From the NCBI GenBank assembly GCA_002320285.1, contig DCKE01000001.1, positions 62,001-126,000 of the forward strand: a DNA stretch of 64,000 nt, read 5' to 3'. This stretch comes from Flavobacteriaceae bacterium UBA1682 (GTDB taxonomy: Bacteria; Bacteroidota; Bacteroidia; Flavobacteriales; Flavobacteriaceae). A program made the translations under genes and the position numbers. Position 1 is the stretch's first letter, and every line of letters begins with the position of its first letter. Below, piece by piece: positions 15,018 to 23,920 of this stretch. Below the pieces are notes generated by a model that worked only from the letters and a program-made list of their open reading frames with translations, did not search any database and was not told the DNA's origin.

Positions 15018-17147
15018 ATGACTGCTCTTGAATTTATCCAACAGGCTGTTGATACGACCCCTAAAAACATTCAAAATACACTTTCTCTATTAGGAGAAGA
15101 TTGTACTATTCCGTTTATCGCTAGATACCGTAAGGATCAAACGGGGAATCTGGACGAAGTTTATATTGAGAAAATTGCAAAATACCATGAATTGTATCTC
15201 CAAATTGTAAAGAGAAAAGAATCGATTTTAAGTAGTATTGAGGCTCAGGGGGCTTTGACGGATGAATTATCCCAAAAAATCAAGAAAAGTTTTGACTTGA
15301 TAGACTTGGAAGATTTGTATTTGCCGTATAAAAAGAAGCGAAAAACAAGAGCAGATGTTGCCCGTGAGCAGGGTTTAGAGCCTTTGGCCAAACAAATCAT
15401 GGCTCAGAATACCAAGGATCTATCGGTTTTAGCAACGCGTTTTATCAACGGAAAAATCACGACTTCGGAAGAGGCCTTTCAAGGTGCAAGAGATATCATA
15501 GCAGAATGGATTAATGAGAATATGTATATTCGAAAGAGTTTAAGAAGGCAATTTCAAACCAAATCAACTTTAGATACCAAAGTGATAAAGGCGCAGAAAG
15601 ACGATGAAAAGGCTCAAAAGTTTGAACAGTATTTCGAGTGGTCAGAACCTTTATACAAAATACCTTCTCACCGACTGTTGGCTATTTTTAGAGCAGTAAA
15701 TGAGGGGTTTATCAAGTTAAATGTACAGGTAGATAAGGAAGAGTTGTTATCGATGATGGAGCATCATCTGATCAAACAGCATACTGATAGTGCTGAGCAT
15801 TTAAAGAAAGCGGTTGCAGATAGTTATAAAAGATTGCTAGAGCCCGCTTTATCTAATGAAGTATTGCAAGAGGCAAAACTCAAAGCGGATCTCAATTCTA
15901 TCGGTGTTTTTGCAGACAATTTATCTCAGTTACTCTTAGCACCTCCCTTAGGCGAAAAAAGAATCTTGGCTATTGATCCCGGATATAAATCGGGTTGTAA
16001 AGTAGTGTGTTTGGATGAAAACGGCAATTTATTGTATAATGAGACCATTTTCCCTCATCCCCCACAAAAGGATGCAGCTATGGGTATGAAAAAAATCAGA
16101 TCGATGGTTAATTCCTATAAAATTGATGCCATTTCGATTGGTAATGGAACCGCATCTCGAGAAACGGAATTTTTTATAAAAAAAATAGCTTTTGACAAAC
16201 CCGTACAAGTATTTGTTGTCAGTGAAGCGGGTGCATCGGTTTACTCGGCTTCTAAAATTGCTAGGGAGGAGTTTTCCAATTACGATGTTACGGTTCGCGG
16301 AGCTGTATCAATCGGCAGACGATTGTCAGACCCGTTGGCGGAATTGGTTAAAATTGATCCCAAATCGATTGGAGTAGGACAGTATCAACACGATGTAGAT
16401 CAGACCTTGCTCAAGACAGAATTAGATACGGTGGTGATGCGTTGCGTAAATTCAGTTGGAATTAATTTAAATACAGCGAGTAAATCACTTTTGAGTTATG
16501 TGTCGGGAATCGGTGAGAAATTAGCGGAGAATATCGTTAGTTATCGCGCTGAAAATGGAGCATTTACCGATAGGAAACAACTCAAAAAAGTACCTCGTTT
16601 TGGTGAAAAGGCATACCAACAATCCGTAGCTTTCGTACGTATTCAACAGTCGAAAAATCCTTTGGACAATTCGGCTGTACATCCAGAATCCTATCAATTA
16701 GTTGAACGTATGGCAAAGGATTTGGGTATTTCAGTGGAAGCATTGATTTCCAATAAAGCAGCTATTGAAAAGATAAATTTAGATAATTATATTACGGATA
16801 CAATCGGGAAATTTTCGTTGCAAGATATTTTAAAAGAACTGGAAAAACCAGGGCTGGATCCTCGCAAGGCCGCCAAGGTATTTGAATTTGATCCAACGGT
16901 CTTCTCTATTAACGATTTAACCGTAGGAAAGATTGTTCCGGGAATTGTCAATAATATTACCAATTTCGGTTGTTTTGTGGATTTGGGAATTAAAGAAAGT
17001 GGTTTGGTGCATATATCACAACTTAAGGCAGGGTTTGTATCTGATGTTAATGAGGTAGTCAAACTTCATCAACATGTTGAAGTGCGCGTTGTCGAAATTG
17101 ATGTGGTAAAGAAACGCATTCAACTGTCGATGATTTTAGAGGGATAA
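15018..17147 (+). CDS. tex: Tex-family S1 RNA-binding protein
   Basis: A 709-residue protein with the Tex architecture: an N-terminal helical domain (FIARYRKDQTGNLDEVYI at about 32-49), a YqgF/RNase H-like domain (KRILAIDPGYKSGCKVVCLD), a helix-hairpin-helix region (KSLLSYVSGIGEKLAENIVSYR), and a C-terminal S1 domain (GKIVPGIVNNITNFGCFVDLG). Tex is a conserved cytoplasmic nucleic-acid-binding transcription accessory factor. The length is slightly under the usual 720-780. It is monocistronic with a clear terminator; a large palindrome lies upstream. Confidence 0.95.
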   Translation: MTALEFIQQAVDTTPKNIQNTLSLLGEDCTIPFIARYRKDQTGNLDEVYIEKIAKYHELYLQIVKRKESILSSIEAQGALTDELSQKIKKSFDLIDLEDLYLPYKKKRKTRADVAREQGLEPLAKQIMAQNTKDLSVLATRFINGKITTSEEAFQGARDIIAEWINENMYIRKSLRRQFQTKSTLDTKVIKAQKDDEKAQKFEQYFEWSEPLYKIPSHRLLAIFRAVNEGFIKLNVQVDKEELLSMMEHHLIKQHTDSAEHLKKAVADSYKRLLEPALSNEVLQEAKLKADLNSIGVFADNLSQLLLAPPLGEKRILAIDPGYKSGCKVVCLDENGNLLYNETIFPHPPQKDAAMGMKKIRSMVNSYKIDAISIGNGTASRETEFFIKKIAFDKPVQVFVVSEAGASVYSASKIAREEFSNYDVTVRGAVSIGRRLSDPLAELVKIDPKSIGVGQYQHDVDQTLLKTELDTVVMRCVNSVGINLNTASKSLLSYVSGIGEKLAENIVSYRAENGAFTDRKQLKKVPRFGEKAYQQSVAFVRIQQSKNPLDNSAVHPESYQLVERMAKDLGISVEALISNKAAIEKINLDNYITDTIGKFSLQDILKELEKPGLDPRKAAKVFEFDPTVFSINDLTVGKIVPGIVNNITNFGCFVDLGIKESGLVHISQLKAGFVSDVNEVVKLHQHVEVRVVEIDVVKKRIQLSMILEG

Positions 17148-17219
17148 AGAATGATGTGTTGTATAATTCCACACTTCTAACTGGGATTTGAACGGGAATT
17201 CCCCAATTGGTATAAAAAG

Positions 17220-17251
17220 ATAAAGAGCTACAAGTAGCTCTTTATCTTTTT
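17220..17251 (+). terminator. intrinsic terminator downstream of tex
   Basis: Perfect stem AAAGAGCTAC / GTAGCTCTTT with an AA loop (17222-17243), followed by T-rich sequence. Confidence 0.8.
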
Positions 17252-17388
17252 AATAGTTTGATTTATAATATTTTAAATTTTTTATTTCAAACTCCTACTC
17301 TAGTGATTGATTTTTGGACTCGTTTTTGCAATCTATTTTTAAGAAGAATAAGGACTCTTGAAATTGGAGTAACCAAAATAGCAATAGT

Positions 17389-17634
17389 ATGAAAAGTATC
17401 CTTTTATTGATTCTATTTTTTACGGTGACTGTCGGTTTTGCTCAACAGCCTCAAAATGCTCCGAAGCAGCCTCAGGATACGACAAAACAGCGTGAAACAC
17501 CGGTTAAAATTACGCCACAACAGATGGATATTGAACCGGAAAAAAAAGATAAAACTCCGAAATCGGAAGTTATTAAAAAAGAAATTCCTTCTAAAGGCCC
17601 AAAAAAGGAGGCCTCTAAACAGAAGTTAAAATAG
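17389..17634 (+). CDS. small secreted Pro/Lys-rich protein
   Basis: An 81-residue protein with a signal peptide (MKSILLLILFFTVTVGFAQ) and a mature part of about 62 residues almost free of hydrophobics, rich in Lys, Pro, Gln and Glu (PQNAPKQPQDTTKQ, EPEKKDKTPKSE). It is probably periplasmic and disordered. No family is recognised. Its own terminator follows. Codon usage is ordinary. Confidence 0.7.
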   Translation: MKSILLLILFFTVTVGFAQQPQNAPKQPQDTTKQRETPVKITPQQMDIEPEKKDKTPKSEVIKKEIPSKGPKKEASKQKLK

Positions 17635-17667
17635 AGTAGTGTTTTTTATTATGTTTTATGTGAGGAA

Positions 17668-17702
17668 AAATACCTGTTTGTTACAAACAGGTATTTTTTT
17701 GT
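17668..17702 (+). terminator. intrinsic terminator after the small secreted protein gene
   Basis: Stem AAATACCTGTTTG / CAAACAGGTATTT with a TTA loop and a following T-run. Confidence 0.9.
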
Positions 17703-17758
17703 AAAAAAAAATGCACCAGATAAATTGGTGCATATATAAAGTATTAAAAAACAGGTGT

Positions 17759-17974
17759 TTATTCTGTTTTAGATTTGTCTTCTGTTGAAGGATCTTTTTT
17801 AGAAGTTGATTTGTCATCTTCTTTGGTAGCATCTTTAAACTCTTTGATACCAGAACCGAGACCTTTCATTAATTCCGGAATTTTCTTACCACCAAACATC
17901 AATAAAACAATGGCAACAATTAAAACAATTTGCCATGGTCCAACTAATCCGAGAAACACTGATAATGAATACAT
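17759..17974 (-). CDS. tatA: twin-arginine translocase subunit TatA
   Basis: A 71-residue protein with one N-terminal transmembrane helix (LVGPWQIVLIVAIVLLMFGGKKIPELMKGLG) carrying the FG-x-K-x-(I/L)P hinge, then an amphipathic helix and an acidic/Lys/Ser tail. TatA/E proteins form the pore that exports folded proteins. tatC is not adjacent here. I start at MYSLSVFLGL (17974); ten further codons upstream are open but do not fit. The gene is divergent from the LytM protein gene, and a TATCTTTG element lies 28 bp upstream on its strand. Confidence 0.92.
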   Translation of the reverse strand: MYSLSVFLGLVGPWQIVLIVAIVLLMFGGKKIPELMKGLGSGIKEFKDATKEDDKSTSKKDPSTEDKSKTE

Positions 17975-18001
17975 AATATAATTTATTTTCAATAGATAAA
18001 G

Positions 18002-18009
18002 CAAAGATA
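18002..18009 (-). promoter_or_regulatory. TAnnTTTG promoter element for tatA
   Basis: Minus-strand TATCTTTG, 27 bp upstream of the chosen tatA start. It supports that start over the longer open frame, which would place the element inside the coding region's immediate leader. Confidence 0.55.
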
Positions 18010-18135
18010 TAATAAAATAAACGATATCAGTTCAATAGCAATGAATTATTTAACTTCAGCATAAAAACATTAACAGTCACCATCTTGAGGATGTGAATAA
18101 AAGCCTAATTGAATTTCAAACTTTGGTTTAATTGT

Positions 18136-18143
18136 TATATTTG
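18136..18143 (+). promoter_or_regulatory. TAnnTTTG promoter element for the LytM-type gene
   Basis: TATATTTG, 20 bp before the ATG at 18164. Confidence 0.55.
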
Positions 18144-18163
18144 TAGAGAAAAACTGACAAGTT

Positions 18164-19036
18164 ATGTCTAAGAAAGGACTGAAACGCCAACATTTGAAGA
18201 AAAGGTTTCTCAATAAAAATCGAATAGTGCTTTTTAATGAGAACACTTTCGAAGAGATCTTTTCGATGAAGATCAACCTAATCAACGTAATAGGGGCGAG
18301 TCTTTCGATGTTTTTATTTTTGATCATATCGACTACTTTATTGATTGTTTTCACACCTTTAAAAGAGTTAATTCCCGGTTATTCTTCGTCAGAATTAAAG
18401 AGGAAAGCCATCGAGTTGACTTTAAAAACAGATTCTCTAGAACAATTGGCTATTCGAAATGAGGCTTATATTCAATCCGTCAAAAAAGTTTTGAAAGGAG
18501 AGGTTGATGCCGTTAAAATCAATATTGATTCCCTAACAAAAAACGAAACTCCGATTTTGGAAAGCAGTGATTTAAAGGTTAGTGAGCAGGATTTAAAACT
18601 CAGAGAGCTCGTATTACAAGAAGATAAATACAATGTCTTTCAAGAAGCAAAACCCAAAGTAGCTATGGTTTTATTTCCCCCAGTAAAGGGAACTTTGGTA
18701 AAGAAGTACGATCCCAAACAAAAATACTATGCCGTTTCTATAGCTGTCCCTAATAATACACCGATTAAAGCTATTTCTGCTGGTACTGTGTTATTTGCTG
18801 AATGGACACCCCAGAGCGGTTATATCATTATTATACGTCACGCAGAAGGCCTTGTTTCCGTGTATAAAAACGCAGCATCGTTAACCAAAAATCAAGGAGA
18901 TTCGGTTAAAAGTGGTGAAGCCATAGGTCTTGCTGGAGGAGGAGGTAGTAAGGCTACCACTTCAAATAATTTACATTTTGAATTGTGGAAAGACAGTTAT
19001 GCGATTGATCCAACCATGTTTATTGATTTTGATTAA
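18164..19036 (+). CDS. LytM/M23-type envelope protein, probably non-catalytic
   Basis: A 290-residue protein with a cytoplasmic basic N-terminus (1-35), a transmembrane helix (about 43-64), a helical segment (75-160) and a C-terminal M23/LytM fold (KGTLVKKYDPKQKYYAVSIAVPNNTPIKAISAGTVLFAEW onward). The zinc-site positions are degraded: the usual HxxxD is replaced in KYYAVSIAV (188-194), the YAHL-type His is Asn236 in YKN, and the HxH pair reads N269-L-H271. This suggests an amidase activator or structural protein, like EnvC/NlpD, rather than an endopeptidase. It sits 6 bp before the GH3 gene, so the two are probably cotranscribed. Confidence 0.85.
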   Translation: MSKKGLKRQHLKKRFLNKNRIVLFNENTFEEIFSMKINLINVIGASLSMFLFLIISTTLLIVFTPLKELIPGYSSSELKRKAIELTLKTDSLEQLAIRNEAYIQSVKKVLKGEVDAVKINIDSLTKNETPILESSDLKVSEQDLKLRELVLQEDKYNVFQEAKPKVAMVLFPPVKGTLVKKYDPKQKYYAVSIAVPNNTPIKAISAGTVLFAEWTPQSGYIIIIRHAEGLVSVYKNAASLTKNQGDSVKSGEAIGLAGGGGSKATTSNNLHFELWKDSYAIDPTMFIDFD

Positions 19037-19042
19037 ATATAT

Positions 19043-20533
19043 ATGTCTATAAAATCCTTTGCCGCTAAGATATTTGCAAATATCATCCATCATAAAACCC
19101 AAAAATGGGTCATGAATCCTATTGAAACTCAGGAAAGGGTTTTTAACCAACTGATTCATAAGGCAAAGAATACTGCTTTTGGAAGGGATCATCAGTTTGA
19201 TCAAATTCAAAATCATCGCGATTTTTTGCAGCGTGTTCCCATTAGAGATTATGAAGAGCTCAAAACGTATGTCGATCGCGTTGTAGATGGAGAAACGGAT
19301 GTATTATGGCCTGGAAAGCCCTTGTACTTCGCTAAGACTTCGGGAACGACTTCGGGAGCTAAATACATTCCGCTAACGAAGGATTCCTTACCTTATCATA
19401 TTAAAGCGGCACGAAATGCCATTTTAGAGTATATCTATGAAACGGGTAAAGCGGATTTTGTGGACGGTAAAATGATTTTTTTACAGGGAAGCCCTGTATT
19501 AGAACTTAAAAATAATATTAATTTTGGAAGACTTTCAGGTATCGTAGCGCATTATGTGCCTAAGTATTTACAAAGCAATCGATTACCGAGTTGGGAAACC
19601 AACTGTATAGAAGATTGGGAAACTAAAGTGGACCTTATAGTTGAAGAGACGGTTGATCAAGATCTACGTGTGATTTCGGGAATTCCGAGTTGGGTACAGA
19701 TGTATTTTGAGAAATTATATCAAAGAGAAGGTAAAGCAGTTGGGGACATTTTTAAACATTTCGAGCTCTTTATCTATGGGGGTGTTAATTATGAGCCGTA
19801 TCGAGCCAAATTCGAACAATTAATCGGCCGTAAGGTACCTTCTATTGAATTGTTTCCAGCCTCTGAAGGATTTTTTGCCTATCAAGATGCTCAGTCAGAG
19901 AAGGGATTATTACTTCTGTTAGATGCCGGGATTTTCTATGAATTTGTTCGAGCGGATGCTTTCTTTGAAGTAAATCCGACAAGGTTGACCATTGGGCAAG
20001 TCGAAATAGGAGTCAATTACGTGATGATTATATCGACCAATGCCGGATTGTGGGCATACAATATGGGTGATACCGTTCAATTCACGTCTGTAAAACCGTA
20101 TCGATTGATAGTTTCCGGGCGAATTAAACACTTCATCTCCGCTTTTGGAGAACACGTCATAGGGAAGGAAGTAGAGACCGCCTTACAACTGGCCATGCAA
20201 GGCACCAAAATTCAAGTTAATGAATTTACAGTGGCACCGCAAATTACTCCCGTTTCAGGGCTACCTTTTCACGAGTGGTATATCGAATTTGGCGAAGAAC
20301 CAGAAGATTTAGAAATGTTTGCACAAAAAATAGATCAGGCCATGCGCGAACAAAATGTGTACTACGATGACCTCATTAAAGGACATGTATTACAACGACT
20401 AAAGATTCGTAAAGTGACTAAAGATGGCTTTCAGGTTTATATGAAATCGATTGGGAAATTGGGTGGACAAAATAAATTGCCTAGGCTCAGTAATGATCGG
20501 GCTATTGTCGATCAACTAATCACAAAGGAATAG
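19043..20533 (+). CDS. GH3 family (acyl-acid--amide synthetase-like) protein
   Basis: A 496-residue protein of the GH3 family in the ANL adenylating-enzyme superfamily. The phosphate-binding loop is AKTSGTTSGAKYIPLT (about 98-113), with YGGVNYEPYRAKFEQLIG and the C-terminal hinge block VSGRIKHFISAFGEHV. In plants GH3 enzymes conjugate amino acids to jasmonate or auxin; bacterial members are widespread in Bacteroidota, with unknown substrates. It is 6 bp downstream of the LytM-type gene. Length is normal for bacterial members. Confidence 0.92.
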   Translation: MSIKSFAAKIFANIIHHKTQKWVMNPIETQERVFNQLIHKAKNTAFGRDHQFDQIQNHRDFLQRVPIRDYEELKTYVDRVVDGETDVLWPGKPLYFAKTSGTTSGAKYIPLTKDSLPYHIKAARNAILEYIYETGKADFVDGKMIFLQGSPVLELKNNINFGRLSGIVAHYVPKYLQSNRLPSWETNCIEDWETKVDLIVEETVDQDLRVISGIPSWVQMYFEKLYQREGKAVGDIFKHFELFIYGGVNYEPYRAKFEQLIGRKVPSIELFPASEGFFAYQDAQSEKGLLLLLDAGIFYEFVRADAFFEVNPTRLTIGQVEIGVNYVMIISTNAGLWAYNMGDTVQFTSVKPYRLIVSGRIKHFISAFGEHVIGKEVETALQLAMQGTKIQVNEFTVAPQITPVSGLPFHEWYIEFGEEPEDLEMFAQKIDQAMREQNVYYDDLIKGHVLQRLKIRKVTKDGFQVYMKSIGKLGGQNKLPRLSNDRAIVDQLITKE

Positions 20534-20534
20534 T

Positions 20535-20542
20535 TATCTTTG
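20535..20542 (+). promoter_or_regulatory. TAnnTTTG promoter element upstream of the nucleosidase-like gene
   Basis: TATCTTTG begins 2 bp after the GH3 stop codon. The next start is at 20718, so transcripts would have a leader of about 170 nt. Confidence 0.45.
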
Positions 20543-20717
20543 CAAGTTAAATAATAAAAAATGGTTTAAAATAGCGTTTAGAGTGAGTCGTTTTATAGAC
20601 ATCAGGGTTGCATATCATAATCGGCTATGAGCTTATTTATATCACAAGAGGTTTGGTAAAGAGACTACTAGGAGAATCAAGCACTACTTGTAAACGCGAT
20701 GTAAAAATTATAATCAG

Positions 20718-22397
20718 ATGAAAGAGATAAAAAACATATCTAGAACAAGAGCACAGGTTTCCTCTGCAGCAGTGGAACGTATGTATATTACCATGCGCCA
20801 CTTGTTTAATAGAGGTTTTTATAAGCCGATGGGAATTTCGGGAGATACCTTAAGAGAGGCTTTGTTGGAATTGAGACCAGAAATATATGGATCTATTGCA
20901 GAAGAGAAAGTGGAGTTAAACGGTTTGTTATATGTTATAGAACGTTTACCTATAGGCATCGAACAATGTAGGTATATCAACTTAACTTCAGACGAAGGTT
21001 ATTCGATTTCTCATTTTCAAGCGATTGTTCCTCCAAAGAGAAGAAGGAACTGTTATCGTATAGACGATGAACAGATGAATATTGAAATTACGCGTGGACG
21101 ATCAGACATCTATGATGTCTTAACGCATTTAACTTTTATTTTTGTTGAATCCCATAAAATCATGAATCGGGTATTGATCGGTGAAGATGGAAAGGTAACG
21201 CGAGATTGGTTAAAAATTGAGCATGCTGTAAATACAGAAGAACCGTTGTCTCTAGTTGAAAAAGAGATTGCTATTTCTCATTTATCGAATGTTTTGGGGC
21301 GATCTTTTGCTGAAGTCTTGACCGTGTATGATGGATTTGCTACAGCGGAAAATCCAGATCGCTTTTTAGATGTTATCTATTGGTTAGGTAAGCTTGCTAT
21401 AGAGGAGGTAGTGGATAATAATAAGCGAACAATAACTTTTAGTCCGATACTTCGCGAACGATTGGGACACCATATCTATGGAGAAATGTGGTCTGACAAC
21501 ATCAAAAACCATCTTAAAAAACACGGACTTTTAGAAAGGCCAATTCACATTATCAGTGCTAATATGCATAGTGTGATGAATTCTATATTCGCCACCACAG
21601 TGCTAAAAACACATTTAGAAGGTCAGTCAGAACTGGAGGTATACGAAGAGTTAAGCAAATCGGAAAATGGTGAGTTACGCAAATTGGTTTACGAACGGGC
21701 TGTGATTGAAGGAATGACCTTTTTACCAGATACTTCAGGAACCAATATTGATGTACAGATTTTTGATACGGCTTTAATTGATTTTCCGAATACCGCATTT
21801 TCTTCTGAAAAGTTAACGGATCAGAAACCGGTTATTATTGTCATGGATTATGCCTTTGGCGAACAAGCCTACGAGACCATAGACGAATTATTAAAACCGT
21901 TTCACAAACATACTTTTTTGAATGTTGAATCCGTTTCCATAATGGGAAAAGCCGGTATACTTACCGGAGGAAAAGGGGATATCATGATTCCTTTCGCACA
22001 TATAAACGAAGGGACAGGGGATAATTATCCTTTGGAAAACGAATTGACAGCAGCGATGTTTGAAGGCCATGATATTGCTGTGGTAGCAGGAACGATGGTT
22101 ACTGTTTTGGGAACCTCGTTGCAGAACAAGGATCTATTAAAATTTTTCCATGATTCTACTTGGGGTGTTATCGGTCTGGAAATGGAGGGTGCGCATTATC
22201 AGAAAGCGATTCAATCGGCGTCCAAAATTAGAAAAAGTATTCCACCAAATGTAAAGGTGAGATATGCGTATTATGCGTCTGACAATCCATTGGAAACCGG
22301 GAGTACCTTGGCATCAGGAGGATTAGGTTCTACTGGAGTGAAACCGACGTATTTAATCACAATAAAAATATTAGAACAAATCTTCAATATTATTTAA
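20718..22397 (+). CDS. uncharacterised protein with AMP-nucleosidase/phosphorylase-like C-terminal domain
   Basis: A 559-residue protein conserved in Flavobacteriia (from memory, DUF6909). The N-terminal half is helical and charged (RMYITMRHLFNRGFYKPMGIS) with no recognised fold. The C-terminal part has features of the purine nucleoside phosphorylase/MTAN superfamily: GKAGILTGGKGDIMIP (about 415-430), GLEMEGA with E488-M-E-G-A492 where nucleosidases read (D/E)ME(G/S)A, and YASDNPLETG (519-528), resembling the SDKPLHG block of AMP nucleosidase as I remember it. This is inference from motifs. The stop is 1 bp before the chain-length-determinant gene, so it belongs to the polysaccharide operon. 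Signal peptide and TM segments are absent, so it is cytoplasmic. Confidence 0.8.
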   Translation: MKEIKNISRTRAQVSSAAVERMYITMRHLFNRGFYKPMGISGDTLREALLELRPEIYGSIAEEKVELNGLLYVIERLPIGIEQCRYINLTSDEGYSISHFQAIVPPKRRRNCYRIDDEQMNIEITRGRSDIYDVLTHLTFIFVESHKIMNRVLIGEDGKVTRDWLKIEHAVNTEEPLSLVEKEIAISHLSNVLGRSFAEVLTVYDGFATAENPDRFLDVIYWLGKLAIEEVVDNNKRTITFSPILRERLGHHIYGEMWSDNIKNHLKKHGLLERPIHIISANMHSVMNSIFATTVLKTHLEGQSELEVYEELSKSENGELRKLVYERAVIEGMTFLPDTSGTNIDVQIFDTALIDFPNTAFSSEKLTDQKPVIIVMDYAFGEQAYETIDELLKPFHKHTFLNVESVSIMGKAGILTGGKGDIMIPFAHINEGTGDNYPLENELTAAMFEGHDIAVVAGTMVTVLGTSLQNKDLLKFFHDSTWGVIGLEMEGAHYQKAIQSASKIRKSIPPNVKVRYAYYASDNPLETGSTLASGGLGSTGVKPTYLITIKILEQIFNII

Positions 22398-22398
22398 T

Positions 22399-23367
22399 AT
22401 GGATAATCATCCAAATCAACAAAATCAAGAGATTGATTTAGTATATATCTATCGCGCACTAGGTCGATTTTTGACCAATATCGGTTTGTTTTTTTATGAT
22501 TTTTTACTGTTTGTAAAAAAGTATATCCTCGTTATAGCGCTATTAATGGGCATAGGAATCGGTCTAGGTTATTATCTGGATAGCAAGCAAGGAAGAATAC
22601 TACGCCATGATTTTATTGTAGTTCCCAATTTCGGCAGTGCGGATTATTTATATGAAGCCTTTGATAAAAATTCTTTTATAACGACCAAGTTGGATACGAG
22701 AGAATGGATGAATTTAAAGGAGGTTAGAAGAATCAAAATAGAGCCTATTGAAGATATTTATACCTTGTTGAAAAACAACAAACAAGCTATGGAATTGTTT
22801 GAAACTCTAGGTGAAAAGGGTGGAGATATTAGCAGCTTTATCGCTAATAAATCAACTATAAAAAATTATAAATATCATTTGTTGAGTATTTACACTAGTG
22901 GAAAGCAGAATACAGATAGTATAGTGGAGGAGGTCTTTGAACAATTGAACTCACAAGATTATTACTTGAAAAAGTTAGCAATCGCAAAGGTGCAAAACCA
23001 AATTAGAAAACGAGAAACCGAATTGTCGTTGCAACAAATGAATCAGATTTTGATCGGTCTGGGAAATTCAGAAATTGGATCTTTTGATTCTAAGAGTGTT
23101 TCTATTAAGCAATTTCCAGAAATCGAAAATCTTTTTTATCGCAAGAACAACATTATGGATGATTTGGTAATGATAGATGAAGAAATATTAGAACAACAAC
23201 AAGTCGTGTATATCGCTGGGAAAATGATGAACAATATCGACGAGAATTTCTGGGAAATGAAGAAGATAACGATGCCATTTTTGTTTTTATTAGTGTTTTC
23301 ATTTGTTATGATTTTGCGAAATTTCATTAGAAAATTTAAAGTGATTAAAGAAAATAGACAGCTTTAA
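22399..23367 (+). CDS. chain-length determinant (Wzz)-like inner-membrane protein
   Basis: A 322-residue protein with two transmembrane helices (about 42-63, YILVIALLMGIGIGLGYYL, and 286-305, MPFLFLLVFSFVMILRNF) enclosing a large periplasmic, helical domain. This is the polysaccharide co-polymerase layout. Its N-terminal cytoplasmic segment (EIDLVYIYRALGRFL) resembles the start of Wzz-type proteins of this phylum. Such proteins set the modal length of O-antigen or capsule chains. It is embedded with 1-bp spacings between the nucleosidase-like gene and rfbC. The classical Pro-rich motif before TM2 is not evident, so the assignment is moderate. Confidence 0.75.
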   Translation: MDNHPNQQNQEIDLVYIYRALGRFLTNIGLFFYDFLLFVKKYILVIALLMGIGIGLGYYLDSKQGRILRHDFIVVPNFGSADYLYEAFDKNSFITTKLDTREWMNLKEVRRIKIEPIEDIYTLLKNNKQAMELFETLGEKGGDISSFIANKSTIKNYKYHLLSIYTSGKQNTDSIVEEVFEQLNSQDYYLKKLAIAKVQNQIRKRETELSLQQMNQILIGLGNSEIGSFDSKSVSIKQFPEIENLFYRKNNIMDDLVMIDEEILEQQQVVYIAGKMMNNIDENFWEMKKITMPFLFLLVFSFVMILRNFIRKFKVIKENRQL

Positions 23368-23368
23368 T

Positions 23369-23920
23369 ATGATGATTACTCCAACCCCATTAGAAGGATG
23401 TTTTGTTTTGGAACCAAAGGTTTTCTGTGATTCAAGAGGTTATTTTATGGAGGCTTTTAACGAGAGGGACTTTAATGAAAAGAGCGGTTTACAGATTAAA
23501 TTTGTTCAAGATAATCAATCGTTTTCGACCAAGGGTGTCTTAAGAGGTTTGCATTATCAGATTGAAGAACATAGCCAAGCAAAATTAGTTCAAGTACTTC
23601 AGGGTAGCGTATTGGATGTTGCGGTAGATATTCGTCCAGGATCTAAGACTTATGGGCACTATCATTCCGAAATACTTACCGATATTAACCACAAACAACT
23701 GTTTGTTCCCAAAGGTTTTGCGCATGGATTTTTAGTTTTGAGTGAAACAGCCTTATTTTCCTATAAATGTGATCAGTATTATCATGCGGAATCCGAGGGT
23801 GGAATCATATATAATGATACTTTTTTAAATATTGATTGGCAACTTGCTGAAGGGGATTGGATTGTGTCTGATAAGGATTTAAAATTACCAGAAATACATC
23901 AAGCTAGAAAAATATGGTGA
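23369..23920 (+). CDS. rfbC: dTDP-4-dehydrorhamnose 3,5-epimerase
   Basis: A 183-residue cupin epimerase that converts dTDP-4-keto-6-deoxyglucose to dTDP-4-keto-rhamnose, step three of dTDP-L-rhamnose synthesis. The catalytic His62 is in RGLHYQ, and Tyr132 in the YKCDQYY segment is at the expected general-acid position. FVPKGFAHGFLVLS (112-125) is the family block. The start is preceded by the Wzz-like gene at 1 bp; the 3' end overlaps rfbD by 7 bp. Genes rfbA and rfbB for the first two steps are not in the window. Confidence 0.96.
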   Translation: MMITPTPLEGCFVLEPKVFCDSRGYFMEAFNERDFNEKSGLQIKFVQDNQSFSTKGVLRGLHYQIEEHSQAKLVQVLQGSVLDVAVDIRPGSKTYGHYHSEILTDINHKQLFVPKGFAHGFLVLSETALFSYKCDQYYHAESEGGIIYNDTFLNIDWQLAEGDWIVSDKDLKLPEIHQARKIW

